This document shows positions 8,220-16,903 of a stretch of DNA of 34,795 nt, piece by piece; the first letter of the stretch is position 1, and every line of letters starts with the position of its first letter. A model generated the notes under the pieces. The model was given only the letters and a program-made list of their open reading frames with translations. It made no database searches and was not told where the DNA came from. The stretch spans positions 1 to 34,795 of the forward strand of contig NZ_LZRN01000043.1 in assembly GCF_001678675.1 (NCBI RefSeq), read 5' to 3'. The position numbers and the translations under genes were made by a program. Source of the stretch: Gelidibacter algens (GTDB taxonomy: Bacteria > Bacteroidota > Bacteroidia > Flavobacteriales > Flavobacteriaceae).

Positions 8220-10076
8220 TCAATGTACAGTTTGACGATTGGAAATATCACTACTGCCAAGATTTAGTTCTTCTTCCAGTAGTTTTTCTTGCATCTCCAT
8301 TTCTTTCCTTGCCTCAAAAATATAGTCTTTTCTATCCTTGGAAGTGACGGCTAATCTTCTAAAGCTTTCTCGATCAAGTTTGATGAATTTCTTGGCTTGT
8401 TCATCAGTAGCGTTCTTATCAAATCCCATAAAATAAAGTAAATCACTGGCTAATCTTACAGAAGTTTCAAACGATTCTCTATAAATGTGGGGCACACCCA
8501 TATTTAAAAATTCATACGCGTCATAGCGGTTTTTCGCTCTTACCATCAATTGTAATTTTGGGTATTTTGCTCTTAATTTTCGCATCAAACTCATGTTGAC
8601 ATCTGGATCATCTATAGCTGAAATCAAAAAATCAGCATCTGCAATGCCTGCTGATTCTAACAGATCAATTCTTGACACATCGCCATAATACACATCAAAG
8701 CCCATTTCGCGTAAATAATCCACCCGATTGGAGTTAGAGTCAATAACGGTGGCTTGGATGCCGTGCGCACGAAGAAACCTTCCAATAGTGCTTCCAAAAT
8801 GACCAAACCCCAATAAGATAATTTTATGGTGTTTCTCTATCTTGTCCATGGGGCGCTTTTCAGATTCTTTAGTTCCGATTTTTGGTAAAAGGAGCCGTTC
8901 ATTCAAAATCCATAAAATGGGGGTGACGGTCATGGTAAGTGCAGTAACCACCAAAAGAATGTCTTGTTCAGCACTGGTAAAAATGTTGAGTTGAAACGCA
9001 AAGGAAAGCAGTACAAAAGCAAACTCGCCAATTTGTGCCAAACCTACCGTGAGCAATAATCGCTGATCTATTTTCAGTTTAAAAGCCCATCCCACAATAA
9101 ACAGAACTAAAGCTTTGACGATAATGACACCAATTACTAAACCAATGATCAATACCGGCTGCTCACTAATCACAATAAAATTAATGGATGCACCAACCGC
9201 CATAAAGAAAAGCCCTAGGAGCAACCCTTTAAAAGGGTCTAAAGTGCTTTCCAATTCATGTTTAAACTCGCTCGTGGCCAGGACCACGCCACCAAGGAAA
9301 GCCCCCAAAGCAGGACTTAAGCCCGCCAATCCCATTAAATAAGAGATGGCGACTACAATTAATAGGGCAGAGGCCACTAAGAGTTCTCTGACGCCTGAGC
9401 GTGCAACGAGTCTCAAAACTGGTACAATCACATACCTGCCTAACAATATGATGAGCACAATGGAGAGGAAAATACCCAAGGCATGGAGGGCCAATGGCAA
9501 ATCATCCAGTACATTGGAATGGCCTGCTTCTGCAGGATCTTCCGTAAGTGTTGAAGGAGCATTTGAAAGCAACGGTAGCGCTCCTAACATAATAATTACC
9601 ATAATATCCTGAAACAATAAGATGGAAAAAGAGGAAGCGCCGTAAGTGGTATTCATCAATCCTTTTTCCTTGTTTGTTTGCAATGTAATTGCTGTTGATG
9701 ACAGTGCTACGGCCATGGCAATGGTTAGGGCAACTTTCCATTCTAATCCAAGGGCATAGAATGCGAGAAAGGTGAGTGCCATGGTGCCAAAAACCTGAGC
9801 TGCTCCTAGGCCTAGAATCGTTTTTCTCATTTTCCAAAAGCTCCTCGGTTCAATTTCCAAACCAATTAAAAAGAGCATCATCACCACCCCAAACTCAGCA
9901 AATTCCATGATATCCTCACCTTCATGACCGATAAAACCTAGCATGTAGGGCCCTATCAACATCCCCCCAACTAAATAGCCAATTACAGAACTTAGCCCTA
10001 GTTTTTTGGCAAGGGGAACGCAAATGACTGCACCAGCTAGAAAGACTATAGCGTTTAAAAGAAAATCTCCACTCAT
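8220..10076 (-). CDS. CPA2 cation:proton antiporter with RCK domain (KefB/KefC-like)
   Basis: 618 residues. About twelve TM helices lie in residues 1-395, with family blocks LSPALGAFLGGVVLATSEF (253-271) and GLLLGLFFMAVGASINF (284-300). An RCK/TrkA-N domain follows at about 416-530, with the nucleotide-binding GFGHFGS (423-429) and the acidic strand end VIDSN (444-448). A charged helical tail (EARKEMEMQEKLLEEELN) closes the protein. The architecture matches glutathione-gated K+ efflux systems KefB/KefC. It exchanges K+ or Na+ for protons under ligand control. The ligand cannot be told from sequence. It is transcribed alone. Confidence 0.92.
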   Translation of the reverse strand: MSGDFLLNAIVFLAGAVICVPLAKKLGLSSVIGYLVGGMLIGPYMLGFIGHEGEDIMEFAEFGVVMMLFLIGLEIEPRSFWKMRKTILGLGAAQVFGTMALTFLAFYALGLEWKVALTIAMAVALSSTAITLQTNKEKGLMNTTYGASSFSILLFQDIMVIIMLGALPLLSNAPSTLTEDPAEAGHSNVLDDLPLALHALGIFLSIVLIILLGRYVIVPVLRLVARSGVRELLVASALLIVVAISYLMGLAGLSPALGAFLGGVVLATSEFKHELESTLDPFKGLLLGLFFMAVGASINFIVISEQPVLIIGLVIGVIIVKALVLFIVGWAFKLKIDQRLLLTVGLAQIGEFAFVLLSFAFQLNIFTSAEQDILLVVTALTMTVTPILWILNERLLLPKIGTKESEKRPMDKIEKHHKIILLGFGHFGSTIGRFLRAHGIQATVIDSNSNRVDYLREMGFDVYYGDVSRIDLLESAGIADADFLISAIDDPDVNMSLMRKLRAKYPKLQLMVRAKNRYDAYEFLNMGVPHIYRESFETSVRLASDLLYFMGFDKNATDEQAKKFIKLDRESFRRLAVTSKDRKDYIFEARKEMEMQEKLLEEELNLGSSDISNRQTVH

Positions 10077-10119
10077 CTCATATTTTTTATAAAATTACTG
10101 TTTATATAAAGAACCACTT

Positions 10120-10290
10120 CTAAAATATAACCTCTGTTTCCAAAAAGTAATGCCAATTTAAAATTTCTGAGTTTTTTGCCTTTCCTGCAATGTTGTGTTT
10201 ATGCAGTGTCATCACTAGTTCTTCATCGGCTTCACCATCCAGACAAAAATTCTTATGATACTGTGTCCCCTTTTGTGTAAAGTTCCCCAT
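10120..10290 (-). CDS. Possible small hypothetical protein
   Basis: An open frame of 56 codons from the ATG at 10290 (67 from a GTG at 10323), in an otherwise gene-free 370-bp gap between the antiporter and the glycosyltransferase. The product is polar, with several His residues and no signal or TM segment. I do not recognise it and no conserved motif is visible. It may be noncoding upstream sequence read by chance. The remaining bases of the gap show nothing else I can name. Confidence 0.25.
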   Translation of the reverse strand: MGNFTQKGTQYHKNFCLDGEADEELVMTLHKHNIAGKAKNSEILNWHYFLETEVIF

Positions 10291-10446
10291 AAGTGTGTAA
10301 ATAGTATACACTTTCAATCTCACTTGACACTAAAAACTGTGTAAAACCGCGGTGTTTGTAGATGGCATAGCAGTTGCTTAATGTAAACTGATTAAGAATC
10401 ATTTAAACATTACAAAACACTTTGCTTAAATTTTGCATCAATATCT

Positions 10447-11907
10447 ATGAACACTGAAACACATATTTCATCTACTACTAAAGACTTAAAAATGTCAAAA
10501 AGCATTGGAAACTTAGAGGCAGCCAATAAAACTGCAACAAAAGGGTCCTTTTTTAACAGTTTATCTTATACAAAATCGATCAACCCATGGGGTGTTGTCG
10601 TGTTGGTCAGTACCTTTATTTTGATGATAGGGTCTGGTTTTTTGGTATTTGATTTACAAAATGATTTTCAACAATTTAGAACTGACCGTATCAATTCAAC
10701 TTTTGGTCTTATATTTTTGGTTGTGGCCACCGGCTTGTTTATTTTTAAAGCGGGCTTTTTTATCTATAACTTATTTCTTTATTTCCGTTACAGATCGGTC
10801 GAATCTGTTACTGATGAAAAATTGCCAACCTGTACCGTAATTGTACCAGCCTACAATGAAGGCAAACAAGTTTGGGATACTTTGATGAGTTTGGCTGATA
10901 GCGACTATCCAGAAGGGAAACTAGAATTGCTGGCTATTGATGATGGCAGTAAAGACGACACTTGGTATTGGATGCAAGAAGCCAAAAAGAGACTGGGCGA
11001 TCGGTTGTCAATTTATAAACAACCCAAAAACAAAGGAAAACGTCATGCGCTATACCGTGGATTCAACTTAGGTATTGGTGAGGTTTTTGTAACCGTTGAT
11101 AGTGATTCTGTAGTAAAAAGTGATACGCTGAGAAATTTGGTGAGTCCGTTTGTCGTAAATGAAAAATGTGGTGCAGTAGCTGGAAACATCCGTGTATTGA
11201 ACAACGAGAAAGCGTTACTGCCTAAAATGCTAAACGTGAGTTTTGTATTGAGTTTTGAATTTGTACGCTCTGCAGAAAGTAGTTTGAACTCTGTACTTTG
11301 TACTCCTGGAGCTTTGGCGGCCTATCGTAGATCAGCAGTGTTTGCATGTTTGGAAGATTGGATCAACCAAACCTTTATGGGGCAACCATCAGATATTGGT
11401 GAAGACCGTGCCATGACCAACATGATCCTGAAACAAGGAAAACATGTACTTTTTCAAAGAAACGCCTATTGTTACACTAATGTTCCTGAACGCTATAAAG
11501 GCTTGTATAAAATGTTTATCAGATGGGGCAGAAGTAACGTACGTGAAAATATTCAAATGTCGAAATATGTATTTACAAACTTTAGAGAAGGTTCTAAATT
11601 AGGGACGCGTCTATTGTTTATCAGTCAGTCTTCAAAAATAATCATGAGTTACCCATTTTTAGTGTTCATGTTATTTTTCGTAGTAATGCATCCTGTATTA
11701 TTTATAAGCTCAACATTTGTCAGCATCTTAATTCTATCCAGCTTTCCAGTATTATTTTATGCAAAACGCTATAAATTATCGGAGTCGTTCTGGGCTTATT
11801 CCTATAGCGTGCTTTATACGTTCGGATTGTTTTGGATTACCCCATATGCCATTGCGACGGCAAGTAAAAGAGGTTGGTTGACTCGTGAGCTGCCAGAAGA
11901 TAAATAA
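10447..11907 (+). CDS. Membrane family-2 glycosyltransferase (NodC/hyaluronan-synthase-like)
   Basis: 486 residues. Two N-terminal TM helices (about 48-72 and 86-112) precede a GT2 catalytic domain. VIVPAYNEG is at 131-139, the nucleotide-sugar site at Asp165-Asp166 (DDGSKDDT), the metal-binding DSD at 218-220, the acceptor-site GED at 318-320, and RWGRSN (359-364) stands in for the QxxRW motif of processive enzymes. C-terminal TM helices follow (about 385-475). The layout is that of synthases that make and export a beta-linked polysaccharide. Translation could instead start at Met16 (MSKSIGN). It is a single gene, followed by a strong hairpin. Confidence 0.9.
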   Translation: MNTETHISSTTKDLKMSKSIGNLEAANKTATKGSFFNSLSYTKSINPWGVVVLVSTFILMIGSGFLVFDLQNDFQQFRTDRINSTFGLIFLVVATGLFIFKAGFFIYNLFLYFRYRSVESVTDEKLPTCTVIVPAYNEGKQVWDTLMSLADSDYPEGKLELLAIDDGSKDDTWYWMQEAKKRLGDRLSIYKQPKNKGKRHALYRGFNLGIGEVFVTVDSDSVVKSDTLRNLVSPFVVNEKCGAVAGNIRVLNNEKALLPKMLNVSFVLSFEFVRSAESSLNSVLCTPGALAAYRRSAVFACLEDWINQTFMGQPSDIGEDRAMTNMILKQGKHVLFQRNAYCYTNVPERYKGLYKMFIRWGRSNVRENIQMSKYVFTNFREGSKLGTRLLFISQSSKIIMSYPFLVFMLFFVVMHPVLFISSTFVSILILSSFPVLFYAKRYKLSESFWAYSYSVLYTFGLFWITPYAIATASKRGWLTRELPEDK

Positions 11908-11938
11908 CATACGTTCTTAGGAACATCAGCATATGTTA

Positions 11939-11976
11939 GGGGATTGCGGCTTTGAATAAAAGTCGTGATCCCCTTT
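11939..11976 (+). terminator. Stem-loop terminator after the glycosyltransferase
   Basis: GGGGAT at 11939-11944 pairs with ATCCCC at 11968-11973. The bases between pair inward as well, through CG, CTTT/AAAG and three G-T wobbles, giving about a 15-bp stem with a GAATA loop. A short T-run and a T-rich stretch follow. It lies 32 bases after the stop codon. Confidence 0.65.
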
Positions 11977-12165
11977 CTGTTTGAATAGTCGTTTAGTATT
12001 TTAAAGGTCTCCCGTGAAAAACGTACTAAAGTCTATATTTCAGAACCAAAATCCAAACGTTTCCCCAAAGGTGAATGTACTTAAATACCTTATGTTTCTG
12101 TGTTTTGAAAATTTCCCTTACGCATTGCAGAAACGTGTAATGGAGAATGATACTAAAGAACAGTC

Positions 12166-12549
12166 TTATAAAACAAAGGTTTTAAAAAGCCGTTCCAGTT
12201 CCTGTTCCGGATCAGTGCAAAGCCCGGGATGCGTTTTAGAACTTTGAATGATGGTGCTTCTTGAAGCTGCCAACCATCTGAAGCGATCAGAGACTTCAAA
12301 CTGACCAATGGTGCCACTTTCAGGAGTGCCATCGCATATAAGTTCCCAAGCATTTAAGTGGTCTTTCAGCATCTCAACGTCCAGCTCATCAGAAAAAGCT
12401 TCCAATTTCTTTTTATCGATGTTATATTTTACCCCCAAGAAATTCTTCCGCTTAGAAAAAAGAAGCACACCAACATTGAAGAATTCTTCACGTTCTACTT
12501 TAGGAACAATCCTGATGATGGCATATTCATAAGTCACTTTATCTTGCAT
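12166..12549 (-). CDS. DUF3037 domain protein
   Basis: 127 residues, starting MQDKVTYEYAIIRIVPKVER, with EEFFNVGVLLFSKRKNFLGV next. That is the DUF3037 N-terminal pattern (Y-x-Ile-R-x-VP...E-FxNVGVxL). No signal peptide or TM helix. Its start overlaps the end of the HipA-like gene by 11 bases, so they form one transcript. The family is known as a partner of HipA-like kinases, but its biochemical role is not established. Confidence 0.85.
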   Translation of the reverse strand: MQDKVTYEYAIIRIVPKVEREEFFNVGVLLFSKRKNFLGVKYNIDKKKLEAFSDELDVEMLKDHLNAWELICDGTPESGTIGQFEVSDRFRWLAASRSTIIQSSKTHPGLCTDPEQELERLFKTFVL

Positions 12550-13318
12550 CTTGAGCTTCTTTAGCTAATACGTCAATCATTGAAAGTTTTGTCGTCAGGT
12601 AACGTGTGTAAGCGCCTCTCATAGCATCAGGAGACAAGTCATCTGCTTCATTTACCAACCACTCTTCAGGAATACTTTGTATGATAGCACTGATTTTGGC
12701 GCTGTCAAGCGTCAATGCAATGCTCGTTGCGGCAGCAGGCAATTGTGTGGCCTGAGCCAATAAAACGTGATCTTTTATGAGCGGAAAAGTTCTGGTCAAA
12801 TGGTTTTCCCAAGTGGGCCAGTTGTGGTGAAAGTAGAAACTAGCTCCATTGTCTATGATCCACAATTCCTTGTTCCAATAAAGCAAGTTCGGATTTTTAG
12901 GTGTTCTGTCAATATTACTGATGATGCTGTCCAACAACACCACTTTTGAAGCGATGAGTCCGTCAATTTTTGTCACTAACGGATCAACAGTAATTGCTCC
13001 GCTAAGAAAGTGCAGCCCCAGATTAAGACCTACGCTAAACTTCAATAAATCCTGAATTTCTTCATCAGGTTCTGTTTTGCTGAAGGAATCATCAAGATTC
13101 ATAAAAACCATCTCTGGAACTTTTAAGTCGATGGCACGTGCCAATTCACCACCAATAAACTCGGCAATAAGCGCCTTTTTACCTTGCCCGGCACCGCGGA
13201 ATTTCAGGACATACATAAATCCGTCGCTGGCCTTAACAATTGCTGGCAAAGAGCCGCCTTCGCGTAAAGGGGTAACATATTGCACCACATCTACAGTGCG
13301 AATATCGAGTGCATTCAT
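12539..13318 (-). CDS. HipA-like kinase (HipA_2 family)
   Basis: 259 residues with a reduced HipA-type kinase fold. VLKF gives the candidate ATP-binding Lys39. The catalytic loop is SNIDRTPKNPNLL, with Asp137, Asn142 and Asn144, and the metal-binding loop is IIDNGASF with Asp156 (the DFG position). It is much shorter than HipA (440 aa) and has no HipB-type DNA-binding partner beside it; its partner is the DUF3037 gene overlapping its 3' end. The kinase call is firm at family level; the target and any toxicity are unknown. Confidence 0.85.
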   Translation of the reverse strand: MNALDIRTVDVVQYVTPLREGGSLPAIVKASDGFMYVLKFRGAGQGKKALIAEFIGGELARAIDLKVPEMVFMNLDDSFSKTEPDEEIQDLLKFSVGLNLGLHFLSGAITVDPLVTKIDGLIASKVVLLDSIISNIDRTPKNPNLLYWNKELWIIDNGASFYFHHNWPTWENHLTRTFPLIKDHVLLAQATQLPAAATSIALTLDSAKISAIIQSIPEEWLVNEADDLSPDAMRGAYTRYLTTKLSMIDVLAKEAQDAR

Positions 13319-13344
13319 AAGGACGAAGGTACTAAAAATGTAAA

Positions 13345-13406
13345 TTGCTCAGGCACCAAAAAAATACAATGTTAAGATCAGAGTGTATTTTTGGTAAGCT
13401 GAGCAA
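13345..13406. terminator. Long stem-loop between arsM and the HipA-like gene
   Basis: TTGCTCAG (13345-13352) pairs with CTGAGCAA (13399-13406). Inside, ACCAAAAAAATACA pairs with TGTATTTTTGGT apart from small bulges, around a loop of about 15 bases. It begins 16 bases after the arsM stop on the minus strand and is the likely terminator of the ars operon. It lies directly upstream of the HipA-like gene. Confidence 0.55.
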
Positions 13407-13421
13407 TCTATTAAATTAAGC

Positions 13422-14309
13422 CTAGCAACATCCGGTATTCGGATTGCAAGCAGTGTTTTCTGAAATCTCAGACAGTTTTACTTTTGGTTTTTCTGAAGTA
13501 GTGCCTTCTTTTTCTGCGTAAACCGTGACGCTGAAAATTCCGGTGGCTCCTTTATTAAATGTTTTCACTTCCTCTTCAGAAAGGTATTTCACAAGGATAT
13601 CATCAGGAATGGTGATTGGTTTTTCCTTTTGAAGGGTTACATTCTGGAAACCTTGGTTTATAATCATTTGAAGGTACGCTGGTTTTTGGATGGCACCTGC
13701 CACACAACCGGCATACATTTCAGCATCTTCTTTTAGAGCATCAGGAAGATCGCCAACCAAAACAATATCTGAAATGCTAAAGTGTCCACCTGGTTTTAAA
13801 ACCCTATGGATTTCTTCAATCACTTTTTGCTTATTAGGCACGAGATTCAGTACGCAGTTACTGACAACTACATCTGCAACGTCATTGCTGATAGGCATTG
13901 CGTCAATATCACCTTCTCTAAATTCCACATTATTGTAGCCTAGTTTTTCTGCATTTATTCGTGCTTTCTCAATCATTATTGGGGTAAAGTCAATCCCAAT
14001 AACCTTACCTTCAACGCCAGTTTCATGTCGTGCAACAAAACAATCATTGCCTGCTCCTGAGCCAAGGTCAATCACGGTATCTCCTTTTTTGATTTTAGCA
14101 AATTGCGTTGGAAGTCCACATCCCAAACCTAAATCAGCATCTTCAATATAGCCTTGGGTTTCAGAATAATCGTCCATCATAATATTATAAATTTTGTTGG
14201 AAGGCGTTGTTGCACCGCAACATGAGGCGGCATTTTCAGCTTTTCCTTGTTCAGCAATTTTAGCGTAACGCGCTTTGACGATGTCTTTTAATTCTTGTTC
14301 TTTTTTCAT
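13422..14309 (-). CDS. arsM: Arsenite S-adenosylmethionine methyltransferase
   Basis: 295 residues from the ATG at 14309. This start was chosen over an upstream one at 14363 because it gives the usual MKKEQELKDIVKARYAKIA and leaves 37 bases after arsR. SAM motif I DLGSGAGND is at 81-89 and GIDFTPIMIEKA follows. The three As-binding cysteine positions are represented by the SCC pair (30-31), SNC (152) and AGC (202). The C-terminus carries extra cysteines (288, 294, 295; ending NTGCC). The enzyme methylates As(III) to volatile or exportable species in the cytoplasm. It is in an operon with arsR. Confidence 0.93.
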   Translation of the reverse strand: MKKEQELKDIVKARYAKIAEQGKAENAASCCGATTPSNKIYNIMMDDYSETQGYIEDADLGLGCGLPTQFAKIKKGDTVIDLGSGAGNDCFVARHETGVEGKVIGIDFTPIMIEKARINAEKLGYNNVEFREGDIDAMPISNDVADVVVSNCVLNLVPNKQKVIEEIHRVLKPGGHFSISDIVLVGDLPDALKEDAEMYAGCVAGAIQKPAYLQMIINQGFQNVTLQKEKPITIPDDILVKYLSEEEVKTFNKGATGIFSVTVYAEKEGTTSEKPKVKLSEISENTACNPNTGCC

Positions 14310-14346
14310 TTTAATTATTGTTATGTCGATGATACAATCTGTGTTT

Positions 14347-14679
14347 TTAACAGCACTCTTCATTGGTCGAGATATCCTGATTCAGAAACCCCAACATGAT
14401 TTGTTTCATAGCAGTCCAATTCTTGGCGTTTATGCAGTAACAAACTCGTGTGCCTTCAATACTTCCTTTAATCAAGCCCAAATGTTTCAATTCTTTGAGG
14501 TGTTGGGAAATGGTGGGTTGTGCCAGCCCGATTTCATTGACCAAATCTCCGCAAACGCAGGCGTCAATTTTGAACAAATGTTGTAAAATCGCCACTCGTG
14601 CAGGGTGACCAAACGCTTTGGCGAAGCGTGAAATCTCGTTTTGCTGGTCTGTAAATATTTCCGTTTTTGATATGCCCAT
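14347..14679 (-). CDS. arsR: ArsR-family metalloregulator
   Basis: 110 residues with a winged helix-turn-helix (recognition region GLAQPTISQHLKELKHLGLI, about 51-70). The alpha-3 arsenic site is seen as CVCGDL (Cys41, Cys43), equivalent to the ELCVCDL of classical ArsR. Additional cysteines are at 80 and 82 (RVCYC) and at the last two residues (109-110). It represses its own operon and is released by As(III)/Sb(III). First gene before arsM. An imperfect palindrome lies just upstream of its ATG. Confidence 0.92.
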   Translation of the reverse strand: MGISKTEIFTDQQNEISRFAKAFGHPARVAILQHLFKIDACVCGDLVNEIGLAQPTISQHLKELKHLGLIKGSIEGTRVCYCINAKNWTAMKQIMLGFLNQDISTNEECC

Positions 14680-14684
14680 AATCT

Positions 14685-14700
14685 AATAAATTACTTTATT
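14685..14700. promoter_or_regulatory. Candidate ArsR operator
   Basis: AATAAA-TTAC-TTTATT, a perfect 6-bp inverted repeat with a 4-base spacer, starting 6 bases upstream of the arsR ATG. On the minus strand TAATTTAT in the same stretch is close to the -7 box TAnnTTTG, so a bound repressor would block the promoter. Position and symmetry are seen; binding is inferred. Confidence 0.4.
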
Positions 14701-15074
14701 GCAATATTACGATTAATAGAGTTCCGGTCAAAAGTATTTTTTAGTTTGTTTGAAAGCTTTTGAAAAAATAAAGTCTGAATTTAAATTGAATTTTACAACT
14801 TTAGAAAGTGCGATGCTTAAATCGGTAAACAGTTCTTCTAGGATGAATAACCTTCGAGAATGTCTATGACTTTTCTCTCAGCAGAATCCGATTTGAAACG
14901 CGGTTCTTTTATTGTTCTCAGATTAAGTAAACTTGGTATTTTAGTTCATCTCGCTTTCGCATCTACAATTTTTGACACGGATTTCACGGATTTTCGCGGA
15001 TTCTCTAGTTCCCTGAAAACACAAGAATAATTAGTTGCTATAATTCTCACAAATGTAACAGGCTTTCAGGCTGT
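14701..15074. other. Intergenic region with short ACGGATTT repeats and a short open fragment
   Basis: No complete gene. At 14976-15003 an ACGGATT-type unit occurs three times in tandem with slight changes (CACGGATTT, CACGGATTTT, CGCGGATTC), a pattern often met in Bacteroidota intergenic DNA. A 36-codon minus-strand frame at 14838-14945 without a start codon reads plausibly as protein (KEPRFKSDSAERKVIDILEG) and may be a gene scrap, but I cannot name it. Confidence 0.4.
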
Positions 15075-15647
15075 TTAGTGCAACAGGGGGCTAGGTTTCA
15101 GTTGAAGATGAAGCATGCGCTTGCCAACCAATATCTTTTCTCCAGCAGGTTCGAAGCCCATTTTTAGATACAGTCTTTGGGCATTTGGATTCTTTTCATC
15201 CACCAAAAGTCCGAGTGTTTGTTTCTTTTGGTGGACGTAGGTCATGATTATATACTGCAACATCTTAGCGCCAATGCCTTTACCTTGGTAGTCTGGGTTT
15301 ACGCCGAAGGAATCTATATAATATTCCCCAGCCTGGGTTTCATCTTCTGGGTTAAAGTCCTTTAAAAAATTTGCTTTTATGTAGTGGCTTATGGGTGCTC
15401 TGAATTGCTCTAATTTTGCGCCTTCATAGATGTTGATAGCCGCAATGACCTGATGGTCTTCTTCAAGCACAAAACAGTTTTGATAGGAGTATTGGTTGTT
15501 TTCTGATTGTACAAAATGGAGTAAAAAGTCTCTTGCTTTTTCAGGATCCGTTTGACCTATAAATTCATATACAATGTCTTCCATAGCCAACATTAAGTAG
15601 CTGGCGATACGTTCGGCATCTGATAAAATGGCTTTTCTTATGGTCAT
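15075..15647 (-). CDS. GNAT-family N-acetyltransferase
   Basis: 190 residues. The acetyl-CoA binding motif A is clear as VNPDYQGKGIGAKMLQYI (about 116-133, R/Q-x-x-G-x-G/A form), followed by the motif B region LGLLVDEKNPNAQRLYLKMGF. It transfers an acetyl group from acetyl-CoA to an unknown amine. It lies 64 bases downstream of the amine oxidase gene on the same strand and may be co-transcribed with it. Confidence 0.87.
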   Translation of the reverse strand: MTIRKAILSDAERIASYLMLAMEDIVYEFIGQTDPEKARDFLLHFVQSENNQYSYQNCFVLEEDHQVIAAINIYEGAKLEQFRAPISHYIKANFLKDFNPEDETQAGEYYIDSFGVNPDYQGKGIGAKMLQYIIMTYVHQKKQTLGLLVDEKNPNAQRLYLKMGFEPAGEKILVGKRMLHLQLKPSPLLH

Positions 15648-15711
15648 TAGTAAAGATAGTGTTGAGGTTTATACAAGTTGAATCTTAACGCTTGCCAAAA
15701 AACAGCTAGGC

Positions 15712-16758
15712 TTAATAGGTCTCGTCTATTATTTTTTTAGCCGTCACATTGGCTACATGCACTGCACCATCCATATATCCGGGAAACACTGAAGCTGATT
15801 CAGCGCTAGAGATTAATAATCGGCCTTCATAAAAAGACTGACTGAATATTGGATTGCCGTTGTTTTGATGTGGGAAAAGAGGCGTGTCAGATGCTGTGAA
15901 GGTGTGTTTCTCATTGCTCCAGATACATTCTTTATAATCTATAAAACTTTCTGCTTTGCTTCCAAAAACAGCTTTTAGTTGCGCCATAACTTTTGCTTGC
16001 CTGTCTCCCTCATCAAGATGTTTAAATGACGAATTGATAAACCCACAAAGTGCGTATGTGGAGGTGTCGTGATTGCAATGGTCATAAAATTCTGTGACGG
16101 GGCCTGTGTTGCTGAACAAGGTTCCCGACAGATGCTCTTGCCGCCAAAATGGCTCAGCATAAGACAGGGCAACCTTAATTGAATCTTCCATCCATGTATG
16201 TGTGTGTTGTGCGATGTTGCTCAAATTGGAGGGTAAAGATGGCTCGAACTGTATTTTTTTTGACCATAACTTTGGCGGGAGGGCCAATATAACGTGACTG
16301 CCTTCAAAAATGTCATTCGCTTTAATCTGCACGGAATTTTTACCGAATTTAATGTCAGTCACCGTTTGATTCAATAAGACGTCGTTCTTGTCCAGTTGCT
16401 GATATAAGGTATCGATAAGGTTGCAGCTGCCGCCAGAAATTCTGTAACTGGGCGGTTGGCTCGGAATTTGTATGGATTGTGCTGGCGAAGTTGAAAAAGG
16501 CTGAAAGAAAACAGTGCCCTCCATGTATTGCTCAAAGTATCCGATACCCAATTCTTCAAGCAATGTTATGAGATGTTTATGGTAATCACCAAACCAGGTG
16601 GCACCCATTTCAATAGGCGTAGTGTCTGTTCCGTAAACGGTATTGATCCTTCCGCCAAGTCTCGTCCTTGCCTCCAGCACTTTGAACGGTATGCCTGCGG
16701 TTTTTAAACGGTAAGCAGTTAAAAGACCTGATAGGCCTGCTCCAATTATAATAATCAT
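15712..16758 (-). CDS. FAD-dependent amine oxidase-type protein
   Basis: 348 residues. It starts at once with the Rossmann FAD site IIIIGAGLSGLLTAYRL (GxGxxG at 6-11), followed by VLEARTRLGGRIN, the conserved E-A-R-x-R-x-G-G-R block of flavin amine oxidases. The C-terminal FAD block SSAESASVFPGYMDGAV is also present. At 348 residues it is shorter than monoamine oxidases (about 450), with a compact substrate domain, and has no signal peptide. Oxidation of a primary or secondary amine is expected; the substrate is unknown. Confidence 0.85.
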   Translation of the reverse strand: MIIIIGAGLSGLLTAYRLKTAGIPFKVLEARTRLGGRINTVYGTDTTPIEMGATWFGDYHKHLITLLEELGIGYFEQYMEGTVFFQPFSTSPAQSIQIPSQPPSYRISGGSCNLIDTLYQQLDKNDVLLNQTVTDIKFGKNSVQIKANDIFEGSHVILALPPKLWSKKIQFEPSLPSNLSNIAQHTHTWMEDSIKVALSYAEPFWRQEHLSGTLFSNTGPVTEFYDHCNHDTSTYALCGFINSSFKHLDEGDRQAKVMAQLKAVFGSKAESFIDYKECIWSNEKHTFTASDTPLFPHQNNGNPIFSQSFYEGRLLISSAESASVFPGYMDGAVHVANVTAKKIIDETY

Positions 16759-16903
16759 GTTACAAAAATAATGAAGTGTACCCTAAACGTGCGCTCGTTC
16801 AATGATAAAAGATAAGAGCGGTTTCTTATAGTTTTGGAATTAAAGGCGCTATTAATTTCATCAGAAGTGTTATTTTCACATGTTGAAGTAGAAAAAAAGA
16901 ATT

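Noticed and set aside
12014-12247. A 77-codon plus-strand frame after the glycosyltransferase
   Set aside because: It begins at a GTG, runs antisense into the end of the DUF3037 gene, and has no recognisable motif.
12539-13318. Classical HipAB persistence module
   Set aside because: The kinase is much shorter than HipA and its partner is DUF3037, not an XRE-type HipB.
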